Shown: positions 8,603-18,648 of the stretch, one piece after another
Position numbering within the stretch: the stretch's first letter is position 1
Layout of the letters: each line of letters starts with the position of its first letter
The notes under the pieces: generated by a model
What the model saw: the letters and a program-made list of their open reading frames with translations, nothing else
Database searches by the model: none
What the model was told of the DNA's origin: nothing
Translations under genes and position numbers: made by a program
NCBI GenBank assembly: GCA_002633005.1
Contig: NMRA01000329.1
Location: 1 to 20,792 of the forward strand
DNA length: 20,792 nucleotides
Direction: 5' to 3'
Source: Phoronis australis
Lineage: Eukaryota; Phoronida; Phoronidae

Positions 8603-8684
8603 TCCATCAAAACAAGAACGCCGTTGACAACCCATCCCGGAGGCGAAAACAGGCTCCCGCACCTTCAAAACAACTAACCAGCCC
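8603..8684 (+). repeat. Inverted-repeat arm (pairs with 9385-9472)
   Basis: The core 8659-8684 (GCACCTTCAAAACAACTAAC then CAGCCC) matches the reverse complement of 9385-9410 at 25 of 26 bases. Outside the core the match is looser but continues outward (TCCAT, GAAC-CC, ATCCCG, AAAC-AG) to about 8603 and 9472. The arms enclose about 700 bp. It may be the remains of a foldback or terminal-inverted-repeat element. Confidence 0.7.
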
Positions 8685-9384
8685 AAAAAACACAACCCAC
8701 ACCGTACAGAACACCCGGGGACCGAAACGTCACTCTCACAATTTCTGTCAATCATTGTTGGATGAAAAATAAACCCTCCTGCTTGAAATTGTGTGGTATG
8801 TTGTTTCTCTATATGAGGGTTTTAGACAATTTATGGCGGATTGGCGTTCTGCGGTATTTTGCTGCTAAAGCTGTGGTGCGATCTTTTGCGTCGGTTGTCG
8901 TACCATGAAATATTGTGTCACCTATTGGCCACTTTCTTTTTTCCCCAATCCTTCAATGAACTGTTCTTCATCCACCAGGTTGCGTAACTGTCACAACAAA
9001 TTAAACAACGCTGACACTCGAAAGTCTCAATAACACTTTTGTTTTTCATTTTCGAAAATATTTTTGGACAAACTATTGAATAATCTGAAATTAACTAAAT
9101 AACAACCTGGCAAGAATATTGGATTATGTTGAAATTCGCCCACATATAAGTTGCACGAGTTTTACCGATAAAAATCAAATAACAAAGTCAACATAATGAA
9201 CGCTTAGTTTTATTACTGACAATTTTAACAAGCAAATGCAGAAAACAACTGGAAAGTACTCAAATATGCTTTAACTCAAACTTTGAAGCCACAGACAACG
9301 GTCTCAGGAAATTTAAAAATTGTTCTATTTTCCTGTCCCATGCCCGGAGTTCCTGTTTTGAAGAACCCGTCTTGTTTTTTGTGG

Positions 9385-9472
9385 GGGCTGGTTAGCTGTT
9401 TTGAAGGTGCACGAGTCTGGTTTTGATTACGGGATATGTGTTATATACCGGGGTTCCTGATTCAATGGAATA
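9385..9472 (-). repeat. Inverted-repeat arm (pairs with 8603-8684)
   Basis: Partner of the arm at 8603-8684. The core on the plus strand is GGGCTGGTTAGCTGTTTTGA then AGGTGC. The right arm lies about 260 bp from the exon at 9733. No target-site duplication was recognised. Confidence 0.7.
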
Positions 9473-9732
9473 CCTTGAATATCTTGGAAGAAAAAATCTG
9501 CAAATTGAGGCACGATTTAGCATTGATGACTGACGCATTTGTTGAAGGACTGTCCGGAATTGCACTAGCAAAACTGTTGTCCTGGTATATTTACAATCTG
9601 AGCTTGTGCGCGCTCATTACCAATTCTTTGACAAGACGCAAAAAAGATACATGTAGAGGGTGTCCAAATTTATTAGACATAATCAGTGTGTTAATTGGCA
9701 CCATTTGCACAAAAAAGCAGTGTTAGACTCAC

Positions 9733-9871
9733 CACTGCCGTGATCAAACAGCTTCGGATCAGGAGTTTCACATCGAACACCAGATGGCGTCTTGGTCGCC
9801 GTTGAGGCGATGATACCGAACACACACGTGTACGTGTTGTCTTGAGGCAGTTGAGAAATGTTCAAAGATAA
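9733..9871 (-). CDS. PLXN: Plexin exon: first IPT-like segment
   Basis: The exon has 139 nt (46 codons plus 1 nt), with acceptor TTTGTACAG and donor AGTG|GTGAGT. It encodes residues 192-237: LSLNISQLP, then YTCVFG, then GVRCETPDP. The pattern N-LP...Y-x-C-x-F-G...V-x-C-x-T-P is typical of the segment between PSI1 and PSI2 of plexins. The two cysteines probably form the intradomain disulfide; that is inference from the family. There is a sequon at NIS. The single base left at the donor joins AT of the next exon to make GAT (Asp238). The exon lies between a 4.3 kb upstream and a 1.5 kb downstream intron and shows no damage. Confidence 0.92.
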
Positions 9872-10135
9872 CTGTACAAAGACAGAGAACTTGATATAAA
9901 CGCCAGCTTAATGCCATACATGTATGCACTGGGTGTCCCGAAAATGTGATAGCCCGTCAAAGTGACAATCACTGCGTTGGGTATTGACTTTAAAATGGAC
10001 AGGCGACGATCAAAAAGAACAGTATTTGAAGCGGAAGTAAACCCATGCAGTTTCCATCACAAAAAAATAACTTTTGATTAAGGGACACTTACCGTTATGA
10101 TTCTTCCTCAGCCAAATTCAAGGTGACATGAGGGA

Positions 10136-10240
10136 TTTGAAAGAACTGGCAGTTCGTTATTGTTTGATACCAGCTCCACAAGTTGGCTTGTCATGGCGTG
10201 TGTTTTAATGAGCAAAATCATTCGGTATGCATTCAAGGAC
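10136..10240 (+). mobile_element. Partial MITE related to 15204-15328
   Basis: It starts TTTGAAAGAACTGGCAGTTC, close to the left arm of the hairpin element at 15204, followed by the related interior CTCCACAAGTTGGCTTGTCA and ATTTTAATGAG-type sequence. The right arm is only faintly present (GCATTCAAGG). It is a second copy of the same small family in the next intron, with its right arm lost. Confidence 0.6.
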
Positions 10241-11228
10241 TATAAAACTATCAGTGCTTTTATAAATCAGAAATCACACCATACATGTACAGCAGGCCCA
10301 GGAGCAAAGTCTGATTTATGAGTGAATTTGAATTACCCGCTTTGTACTAGAGTGCAAGTGAAGTGAAGAAGTGAAACGACGAGTTCGGTTGATGCATACA
10401 ATGCAGAGAAGTCATCGCCAGTAGTTGTTGGCACTCGGACATTTACTCAGAGAATTTGTTTAACTACTCGTATATGTACGTAGTTGCATGGTAGATTTCA
10501 TATAATTCAATAAACCCAGGTCACTTTGGCTAGTGAGTTCAAATGTCAAGCGATAGGAAACAATAGGCAAATTTGAACTTTTTATTCTAACTTTAAAAAA
10601 ATAAAAAATCTAATTGAATATCAGAAGCACATCATGGTTTTTCGCCATGACGGACCCTGCCCAGCTAAAAATTGACTGAAGGTTACCTGAAGCAATATAC
10701 ATGTACAAGAACAGTTTTGCTCCGTTGTTTTGTACATGTATATAGGCGCGAGTGGCTTTACCTTGAGCAATGTGTTTTAATTCATCCCATATATGTGTGA
10801 ATACGGCGTATAATCTCCTGGAGGAGCAAATTGGCGTGAACGCCGAAAATTAGATTGAGCCCATTCATTTTAGCTGCCTAAAGCATTGATCCAAAGCGTC
10901 GTTCCTGAAAAAAAGCAGTTTTATTGCTCTAAAAAACTAAAACTTTCAGCAAATTTAACCCATTAAAATTCCGACGCACGGTGGGTGATCAGGCACCATT
11001 TTTGGTCTCCACTTGTTTTAATGTAGGTCATCATAGATAGATCAATTGCTTACATAACATTCCTACCAAAAATAATTGAAATCAAACGAAAATTCTTTCT
11101 TAGGAGTGCATACAGTATAATTATCTACACTAAGATATTTACAAGAAACAGCGACCTAATAACGAGTATGGGTATTTTACTGACACAAAAGTCCGCTTGC
11201 TGCACCGGATTCCTGGGGTCTCGATTTA

Positions 11229-11812
11229 TTGTCATTTGAATTGTGAGAAAATTTTAGGACGCTTTGTAGAACTGTCCGACATTCATCAATATCTTTGAGA
11301 CTTGTTACAGATAGACAAATCAAATCGTTTAGACAAAGTGTACTTTGCTATTTGGGTACCTGATGATGGATCGAATTTTCCCAATGTCTACTTGCAACTA
11401 AGTTCGTTGAAACATTGCATTTTTTACAAGATTAGCTACTCATTGTAAAAAACATCTGTCAGTCAGCCCATTTACGTAGATACATAACATGTGATTCGGA
11501 AACCAACAATGGAATCCATGAACAGTGCGTTTACCTAATTCCTTTTAGATCCCCTGCTATTGAGTTTAAATGACGAATCTTGTACCGAAATCAAAAAGCA
11601 CTGCATTTGTTGTCATTTAAGTTGTGAATAAATTTTTGGGAATTGTCCAAATTTCATCATTGTCTGAGAGTTATTTTAGACAGGCAAGAAGCGTCCACGT
11701 GCACTTTACTATTTGGGGAGTTTTTTCACATATTCAGGCTTCAACTAAATTCACTGAAACATCACCATTTCTTAAAATAGTAGATATATTAACATGTAAA
11801 TTAGAAACCAAC
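11229..11812 (+). repeat. Diverged direct repeat, two units about 380 bp apart
   Basis: The unit at 11229 (TTGTCATTTGAATTGTGAG, then AAAATTTT) recurs at 11610 (TTGTCATTTAAGTTGTGAAT, then AAATTTT). Further paired blocks follow: ACTGTCCGACATTCATCA with ATTGTCCAAATTTCATCA, CTTTGCTATTTGGG with CTTTACTATTTGGG, and GGAAACCAAC with AGAAACCAAC. Spacing shrinks along the unit because of small deletions. Old tandem duplication or two copies of one repeat. Confidence 0.6.
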
Positions 11813-13210
11813 GAAGTTGTTTATCAAAACGGAATGTTTTAAACAATTTCTGCAGACATGATCGCAGACTTTTGACGGGTAACCCGAGGAACATGAGAGA
11901 TGGGGCATTCATATTAAAGTCCTTATCTCAAAATGCCAATGTGGCTCCAGTATCAGAAAATACTTACCAATTAAAATCTTATTTTTGATACCCTTCCTGT
12001 ATATTCTTTTCGCCTTTCGAACCAAAAGCGATTTTTGACAGTATTTGACTCTTCTCTGTGAGCGTATAATTACCGGCTCTCATCGATTATTTCCGTGCCC
12101 GCATTTCCGGCTCGTCAGTTCAGGAACTTGTCCTGAACACCGCCATTTTTCCTTGTAACTGAATGTGCCATCGCTTGCTCGAAAAGTCTTAATTATTTTG
12201 TTTTATTAGTAATATCTCGTGATTTGTTTGTATATGTAGTGTATTTCTAGTTGGTAGTTAGTGGTCAATAACTTTTTTGGAATGTTACGCGTACTTTTGT
12301 CTGTTATGTTAAAATGTCATTGGTGTTTGTTTAGTTCTAGTTATGTTGGTCGGTCGAACCGGATTTTTTTCATTTTGTATTTTTTTGTTTTAAAAAAGTA
12401 CTTTACTATCATCGGAAAGATAATGCATCCTACACAGTAAAAATCGACAAAGCATCAAAATCGGGGCAAGCAGTAGAAAGCAGTGCAATTTTGTAGCGAA
12501 ATTTGGATCACTTTTTTTAGATCGGGTCCGCCATCTTGGACGACAGCGGGGTAAGGAGTTTAAAACTAAATTGTTTTCGCCAACAATTTACGGTGAAATT
12601 TAGTGAGACATATCTTTACTTACTATTCTGCACGATTGAACAGTTTTCACCAACTTTCAGCCTCGCAGTTGTTACTTATTAAGTGACAAATGTGCTCACA
12701 ATTCCCGTTGGACTTGGTCTCATTTCTGCCGGCACCGACAACATGGCCACTTGTGCTGAACTGAAAGGCATGTTCAACCCGATACTTTGTAATTTTTGAA
12801 GATTTAACGTTGATACATTTTGACAAACGTTGCTACAAAAATAAACTAGCATCTTCAGGAAACATTTCTTGATGCCTTGGGTTTACTACTATACTAACAA
12901 GCTGTATTTTGACGATAGTCTACTGCTAACTGACTGTGTGAAACACGAATAACCAGCCCGTAATTTTATGCATGTGTCTGAAACTACCTTTGTGTGTATA
13001 CGGCATTTATGATTCGAATGTTTTACTTCGACAAATAAGCTTGCAACCGCATGCCTTTACCGTTTGCCAGTGTCTGGTCTCGGTCCGCACCGGGTCCGAT
13101 CGGTCCTGCAAAATAATTTCTGTCAAAATGTATTCGCCACATTTCTTCAGCAACTTCGATACAATTTATTAACGTTAAGGCGCTGTCGATTATTTTATTC
13201 CCGTTTGCAG

Positions 13211-13293
13211 GCTGGTAACAGACGCTGCTCCAGTCGCACAGACGGCGTATAACAAGCCTGGGATCCTGAATGAATTGTACTTCCGGGTTCGCG
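13211..13293 (+). other. Orphan exon-like segment on the plus strand
   Basis: A pyrimidine-rich stretch ends TTCCCGTTTGCAG at 13210. A segment of 83 nt follows, then a consensus donor GCG|GTAAGT at 13294. Only one of three frames is open (LVTDAAPVAQTAYNKP then GILNELYFRVRG). It runs opposite to the plexin gene. I do not recognise the peptide, and no partner exon with a matching phase was found. A start ATGGCCACTTGTGC with a good context at 12744 lies upstream but its phase does not fit directly. It may belong to a nested gene or to an old transposon, or be chance. Confidence 0.25.
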
Positions 13294-14191
13294 GTAAGTT
13301 CAAAAAGGCGGTGTGTTCTTCGAGTCCGAATGCTGAGAAGCGCCTTTATTTAAATTTGATTCGATTACAGATTGTGTATTAGTTATGGGGTAGGTACTTT
13401 TTGAATCCTTATAACGTCATCTACCCATGTAATAAGGGTTAACAACGTGTGCTTCTTGGACTTTAAGGTTTATTTTTGCTCATTTCCAAGATACCTATAA
13501 CGGTTCCCGAGTTTAACTTGAACTCTGAAAAAGCGAATATTTTGAGTAACCCCATTCGACATGTTCACAGTCATCACAGTCGACATGTGTGAATTTATTA
13601 CCAACAGATCCTAGTAACGACCTTCAAAAGAAATGCTCTTCTTGTGATACTATTAGAAAAATATAACTAATCATCGGAAGTAACCTTTTTGTGTAATTCA
13701 CAAATGTAATATTCACGTTCTTCAAAATACAGCTTTTTATGGTGGTCAATCCTATTGTATTTTTCCCATTTTTTGGTTGATTGGGTCGAATGTTTCGATA
13801 CTGCTGTGCTGTGCACAGTTGTTTTGTGTTTTTGACTAAAACTAGCTAAGCTTAAAAATAGCCACCTGATCACCGCCGAGTCGGTATTTTATCAAAGTTT
13901 ATTGTTACTAAGGCAGTAAAACTGCTCTTTCAGGAGCGCCGTCTTGGAGCAATATTGTACAGGGATTGGCTCTACTGTCCCGAATTCCTCAGTAAATAAC
14001 ATGGCGTACTGAATTTCCGTATTTTCGCATATATGAAATGAGAGCAGATTCACATGAGCGCAAGGACCACCGCGCACAAACACGATAGTACTCCTAGGAA
14101 ACCGCATGTTTCTATCGGACTTTTGGGCAGTACAGTAGGATACAAATTCGCGAAATATTATACTACATATACGATGAATCACAAGACTCAC

Positions 14192-14330
14192 AATGGTTGC
14201 TTCAGAACCCGTGGAAAGCTGTTCAGTTGGTTCTATGCTCGTAAACTCAATACACTGCCTGGGATCCACAGTGTAATTGTACCATTTCTTGGGTATACCA
14301 ACTGCTTGACACTCGGAAGGTAAGGAGCAT
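14192..14330 (-). CDS. PLXN: Plexin exon: second half of PSI1 and start of first IPT-like segment
   Basis: The exon has 139 nt (1 nt plus 46 codons), with acceptor ATGTTTTCAG and donor ACCATT|GTGAGT. It completes Lys145 and adds CSLPSEC, then WYNYTVDPRQC. This brings PSI1 to eight cysteines (146, 152 and 171 here), as expected for a complete module. The tail CIEFTSIEPTEQL...GSEATI is the start of the cysteine-rich, immunoglobulin-like (IPT/TIG) segment that follows PSI1 in plexins. One sequon (NYT) is present. Reading past the donor, the frame stays open for 99 more codons to a stop at 13892-13894; see findings. The next exon, 4.3 kb away, continues with LSLNISQLP in the same phase. Confidence 0.93.
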
Positions 14331-14897
14331 CTGAAAACATTTAACAACAAAAAATATACACTTTGTATTCACCATTGCTTCTTCATTTGGATTACCACAG
14401 TCGGCTCTAGTTAGTGAAACAGGATACATCCATGAAAAGTATCCTACGTTGACACCCGGCCTAAGCGGTCGAGATTTGGAAACTCGCTCGGTTTGCGCAC
14501 CACAGAATTTGCCGGTTCAGATCAAAGACACCACGCTGTTGTGGTTAAGTAAATCCCTCAGGCTGCTGATATAATGCCGACTCTTTAGATAATGATACCA
14601 TCACTATCGCAATAAGAGCGACAATAGTATTTTTTAATTTTCGTTTTGGAAGTTGGTAATTGGCATATTTGAATAGATTGTGAAAAGCACACGTGATCAG
14701 GTTTTTGGATTTTGAAAATTGGACAAGAAATGTGACTTTTACAACCTAAGACTTTAGGTTAATGTTGGAATATGTTCCTTATTAATTCGGCAACATAATG
14801 CAGCCAATAACCAAACTACCAGGTAGAGGTGAATTTCGAGGTAAGCCAAGTGTCACCGTACAATTCTTGGCATGTCTTAGGGGTTTACTGTGGAGTT

Positions 14898-15112
14898 CAG
14901 TAACTAGGAACGGTAGCGAACGAGGGGGGGGGAGGGCTCAGACCCCAGATCGCGTTCCCGTTTTTTTAGTCCACCGATAGATTTACTGGACAGAAGGTCC
15001 ACAACCCCAACCCCCGCAACTTTCGGGCCGCCTGCGCACGTGCAATTGCGCTTTGTCCAATTCCCCGGGGCAACATGTTGGCCCCCTTTATGGTATCCTA
15101 GATCAGCCACTG
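14898..15112. mobile_element. Possible small non-autonomous DNA element
   Basis: The left end reads CAGTAACTAGGAACGG. The right end, on the minus strand, reads CAGTGGCTGATCTAGGATAC. Both resemble the CAGTGGCGGATCCAGG class of termini, but the left end needs a short deletion to fit. A G-run near 14923-14935 is typical of the interior of this class. No matching target duplication was seen, so this is tentative. Confidence 0.35.
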
Positions 15113-15203
15113 TGGTAAAGTCACTGACCACGATATATCTCTGGTCAATTTTATCAAATTGAATAAGTAAAAATAACCTCTAAATGTTTGGTGGCTTCGG
15201 GGC

Positions 15204-15328
15204 TTTGAAAGAATTGGGGGTTCGTTCTTCGCTTGAGACCCGAAACTCTACAAGTTGACTTGCCACTTCTTGTCATTTTATGAGAAAAGCATGGTCTCAA
15301 GGAATGACGAACTGCCAGTTCTTGTAAA
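15204..15328. mobile_element. Hairpin MITE, 125 bp
   Basis: The left arm 15204-15240 (TTTGAAAGAATTGGGGGTTC to GAGACC) pairs with the right arm 15293-15328, whose reverse complement reads TTTACAAGAACTGGCAGTTC to GAGACC. Arms are 36-37 bp with a few mismatches, around a 52 bp centre. A partial copy at 10136 shares the left arm and centre, which supports a mobile family rather than a chance palindrome. Confidence 0.7.
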
Positions 15329-15973
15329 CTTAGAAATTACTTCTCATATAAGTACGGAGTAAGTTGTGACCAATTTCAAAGATGGTAAGCAGTTTGTTAG
15401 TTCGTGCTCTGAATATCGTTCACACGAGAGCCTCTTGATCCCATCACGTTTAATTAGTTCCGTTTAACTGTACCGGTAAGGTCCCGAACTTATTTTTGAA
15501 ACTCTCACTTTTCACTTGCGTGATTTTCTGTGGTGTTGAGTGATCTTGCTTTTCCTTAATCAAACTCGCATGGACACATGTCATGTCTGTGTTGTGACAT
15601 TAGTAATGAGCACAGCAACCAAAGATGGCGTCACCAGGTTGGGATTATAGTGTAAAAAACGCAAAGTTTTCTGTAAAAAATATTGCCAGCAAATTTTGCG
15701 AATAATCCCGTTTAAAGATGAAGAATTTAAAGTTGGTGTAGTGTACATTGCAAAACTTTTATAGTTTAGTTGTGTTCTACGAAGTGCTTGCGTTTACCCT
15801 GGTGTCTACTTATTACATAGTAGACAAGTTACATTGTACGTGTATGGCAGTCTCATATAAAAATGGAATAGCCTAGGACTAATAGAACAGCAGAACGCTT
15901 ACACTCCACCTGGCCCAAGTCCTTATAAGGACACATGTTACTCAGTGTGACCCAATCTGTGTGTGGCGCTGTG

Positions 15974-16276
15974 CAGTGGCGAATTTAGGGGGGGAGAGCA
16001 TGTCTCACCCTAAAATTCTTGCACATACCATTTGGCAGTTCGGGGTGCAAATTGCTGATTAGCATATGCGTAAACCCAGGGGGTCTCGGGGGCAAATGCA
16101 CAATGCATAAGCATTGAACAAACCCCGTGTACCGTATTTTTAGTAATAAGGTCAACAAACCCAAAAATATCGAGGCCCTGCATCCCTACATTTTAGGCTG
16201 GGAGCGCGCATGTGGCGAAATTCTGGTTATTCTTGTGGCCTGGCCACTTTTACTCAAAATCCTGGATCCGCCCCTG
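15974..16276. mobile_element. Non-autonomous hAT-like element, 303 bp
   Basis: The left end CAGTGGCGAATTTAGGGGGG and the reverse complement of the right end, CAGGGGCGGATCCAGGATTT, are a degenerate terminal inverted repeat of a class common in invertebrate hAT-type elements. The interior is G-rich next to the left end. Flanking eight-base words (GCGCTGTG and CTGAGGCG) do not match, so the target duplication has decayed or the class differs. No coding sequence inside. Confidence 0.6.
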
Positions 16277-16789
16277 CTGAGGCGCCTTCTATAGAGGAAA
16301 GGCGAAAAGACACTTGCGAACAAACTTACTGGCATCACGTGTTTCGCTTGTTTTGCATGTTACACGAAGATGTGAGTTCGATAACTTTGGTGTCTCGTTA
16401 GGAAAGCAAAGTCTAGCGACTTTCCGCAAAACACCACTTTGTATTTCCAATGAGAGCAGATGAGTTTGGTTAGATTTGTCTAGGTGCGAGGCAGACACTG
16501 AACACTACCCCGGAGCGCATGCTCGACTGAGACAAATTCTGGATTTCACGAGTTTTATATTCATCGGTGTAATACACCAATTTTCTGTTGCCTTCGTGCG
16601 CATTGGATGTTACAGTTATTGCTATTAATTAGGCGTGAGCGTTTATTTACTGCTTAAAGAAATAAAATATACAAGCAACGTGTAACGTTGACATGTGCCC
16701 ACGACTGCACTGCAAGCACTGTGCTTCTAGGAGTGTTCATTTGTATCATAGGAATGACCATTAAGTGGCACAGAATACATTGAACCCAT

Positions 16790-18330
16790 CCAAAAATGGA
16801 AAGGTGTCGTCGTCCCTCAAAATTCCAAACCACATTTTATGAAAATCCGTCAAAGAACTCCAAAGATGCAACCGTATAAAACTGCCGTATGGAAACATCT
16901 AGTAGTCGCATCCATTCATTAGCTGTCAAGTTGATAGTAATACAAGTGCAAAAATTCCAGAAAACATCTTGTTAGGGGCTTAAAAAATACAGCCATAGGT
17001 GCGAAATAATTTCACTACAGGGCACTGCAGTAGTTGAACCCGTTTGAGTGTCCACGTCAGTCATCCTCTTGTCAGTAGGAACACTTCTCTCGGTTTTCAT
17101 AATAACCCTCTGCACGATTTTGTAGATACCGAAGTAAACGACAAAAAACAGACTAAAAATAATTGAAATGGCCAGTAGTTGGTGCGCAATACGTCGAATT
17201 CTTCATGCTGCCGTCTTCATAATATAAAACTGTTTGCCCAATTTCATGAAAAAGTTACAGAAGCAAACGTAAAATAATAAAATTGCCACTAGGCAGCACA
17301 GCTATAGTTGGATTGGTCTGAAACTGGCCGTGTCATCTGCTGCCAACTCCAGAGAAACACATCTGCTAAATTTTAGAAAGATCTTGCAAAATGTAAAGGA
17401 TATTCAGTAGTGGACTCAAAAAATATAATTGCCACTGGGGGGGAGAGTAGTTGCACATGTCAGAAAACCAACGTCAGCCTTGGAACAAATATCCGAATTT
17501 TGATGATGGTCCTTCAATTGGTTTGGTGGATGGAGAGGGTGATGTCAGGAACGTACTCAACAAAATTTAAAATGGCCACCGAGTAGCGCAGAATACGTCA
17601 AATCCGCTGGAAAATGAGAAGACGTAGTCGTGTCCTTAATACAAACCTATTTCAAAAATTTCATGGTAATAAAAACAGCCTCTATACATCCAATCTAACG
17701 GAAAACGGGAACCTGTCAACTATTTAATAGAAACATATTTATTTAAGCTCATGAAAATCTGCCTAGGAGTTTCAAAGATACAGAGGACAAGGAAAGACAA
17801 TGAAATTGCAACTAGGAAAGCACAGCGGTAGTTGGGTCCAATCCAAATGTCGTCGTTGTTCGTTGTCGGCTTCACATCAATACACTTGGGCTTGGGAGAT
17901 ACAGCTATAGACACAAAAATGCCACTAAGAGGCGCCACAGTAGTCTCAGTCGTCCGAAAACAAAGACGAACTCTGCCGAAAATGATCACCATCAGTCCTC
18001 TTCTCAGTAGAAACATCAACGCCAATTTTCAAAATCATCTTTAGAGTGGCTTGGTTGATAGAGATGCGAACACCACAACAAACCAGAAAACAGTAAAAAT
18101 GGCCACTGACAGCGCAAACTACGTCGAATCTATCCGAAAACGCAACATATCGTCGTTTCTTTAATAGAAATTTATTAACAAAATTTCGTACAAAATCCAT
18201 CAAGGAGCTTCAGAGAAACAAAGGAAAAATGGAAAAATGAAATTGCCACTTGGGGGCACAGTATTCGTCAGATCCGTCTGAAAGTCGTCGTCCATTGTCA
18301 ACTTTAATCAAAATGGGGTGATTGATAGAG
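16790..18330. repeat. Very degenerate tandem array, units of roughly 115-180 bp
   Basis: A recurring block of type AAAATTGCCACTAGGCAGCACAG occurs at about 17166, 17279, 17428, 17570, 17803, 17917, 18095 and 18240. Between blocks come, in order, a TACGTCGAATCCGTCTGAAA-type block, a run of GTCGTC, TTAATAGAAACAT, TTTCATGAAAATC and AGGAGTTTCAGAGATACAG. Order is kept while spacing varies from about 113 to 233 bp, so units carry deletions and one may be missing near 17690. It is not coding in either direction. Confidence 0.7.
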
Positions 18331-18548
18331 GGGCGGACGTCATTCGAAAAGAAGGAAAGATAGCAACATCTCACTCATAGATCCCCATGTGCCAACTATT
18401 ATGAGTTGAGGACATTTGAAGACATAGATGTAAATGTACAAATCTGGAGGGCTCACAGGTAATTGCATCAATCCGTTCATAAAAAGAGCTAGTGTCATGC
18501 TTATTCCATGAACATACATCAAAGGGATTTGGAGAGCAGCTGACGCCG

Positions 18549-18601
18549 GACGGACGGACGTACGGCATTATGCGCCCACATATAAATATGGAGGCGCATA
18601 A
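18549..18601. repeat. CGGA short tandem followed by a 16 bp-stem hairpin
   Basis: CGGACGGACGGACG lies near 18546-18560. It is followed by TTATGCGCCCACATAT, a two-base loop AA, and ATATGGAGGCGCATAA (18568-18601). The arms pair at 14 of 16 positions. The hairpin sits 47 nt past the plexin PSI1 exon donor (18648). Similar runs of CGGA next to a palindrome mark the ends of some dispersed invertebrate repeats, so it probably is the terminus of the array to its left. Confidence 0.7.
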
Positions 18602-18648
18602 AATTATTGTAAACAAAATGTAGTTATGATATTCATTAAGTAACTTAC

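Larger units (their letters stand above)
8208..9732. other. Plexin intron, 1.5 kb, with inverted repeat
   Basis: Intron inside the first IPT-like segment. It contains a long inverted repeat (8603-8684 with 9385-9472). Plus-strand frames of 62, 105 and 96 codons starting at 8241, 8455 and 9436 lie in or next to it. They show no motif I can name; that of 8455-8772 ends in a lysine/proline-rich stretch over the repeat arm. I do not call them genes. Confidence 0.6.
9872..14191. other. Large plexin intron, 4.3 kb
   Basis: Intron between the second PSI1 exon and the LSLNISQLP exon. Contents: a half MITE near 10136-10240; a diverged direct repeat at 11229-11510 and 11610-11812; an orphan exon-like segment on the plus strand at 13211-13293; and a 99-codon open stretch directly after the upstream donor (13895-14191 on the minus strand). 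From 10241 to 11228 and from 11813 to 13210 I see nothing with clear meaning apart from AT-rich sequence and a CGCCATCTTGGA word near 12530. Confidence 0.6.
14331..18648. other. Large plexin intron, 4.3 kb, repeat-rich
   Basis: This intron splits PSI1. Contents in coordinate order: a possible small element at 14898-15112; a hairpin MITE at 15204-15328; a 303 bp element at 15974-16276; a very degenerate tandem array at about 16790-18330; and a CGGA run with hairpin at 18549-18601. From 15329 to 15973 and from 16277 to 16789 nothing clear was seen. None of the open frames on either strand is convincing. Confidence 0.7.

Noticed and set aside
8455-8772. 105-codon plus-strand frame with a Lys/Pro-rich end
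   Set aside because: It overlaps an inverted-repeat arm, lacks any motif I know, and shows no splice partners; treated as repeat sequence.
9436-9726. 96-codon plus-strand frame
   Set aside because: It lies over the other repeat arm and runs against the plexin exon that begins at 9733; no recognisable domain.
12500-12560. CGCCATCTTGGA word near 12530 as a YY1-type promoter element
   Set aside because: One short motif in an intron with no transcript evidence; not enough to call a promoter.
14363-14396. Mini-exon reading ADCGNPNEEAM on the minus strand, with an AG before and GT after
   Set aside because: Joining 18649-18749 directly to 14192-14330 gives LENKCSLPSEC with correct phase and a complete eight-cysteine PSI1. 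Inserting this 34 nt piece would break the frame of the next exon.
17720-18203. Overlapping minus-strand frames of 85 and 101 codons
   Set aside because: They run through the degenerate tandem array, in different frames for successive units, so they are chance openings.
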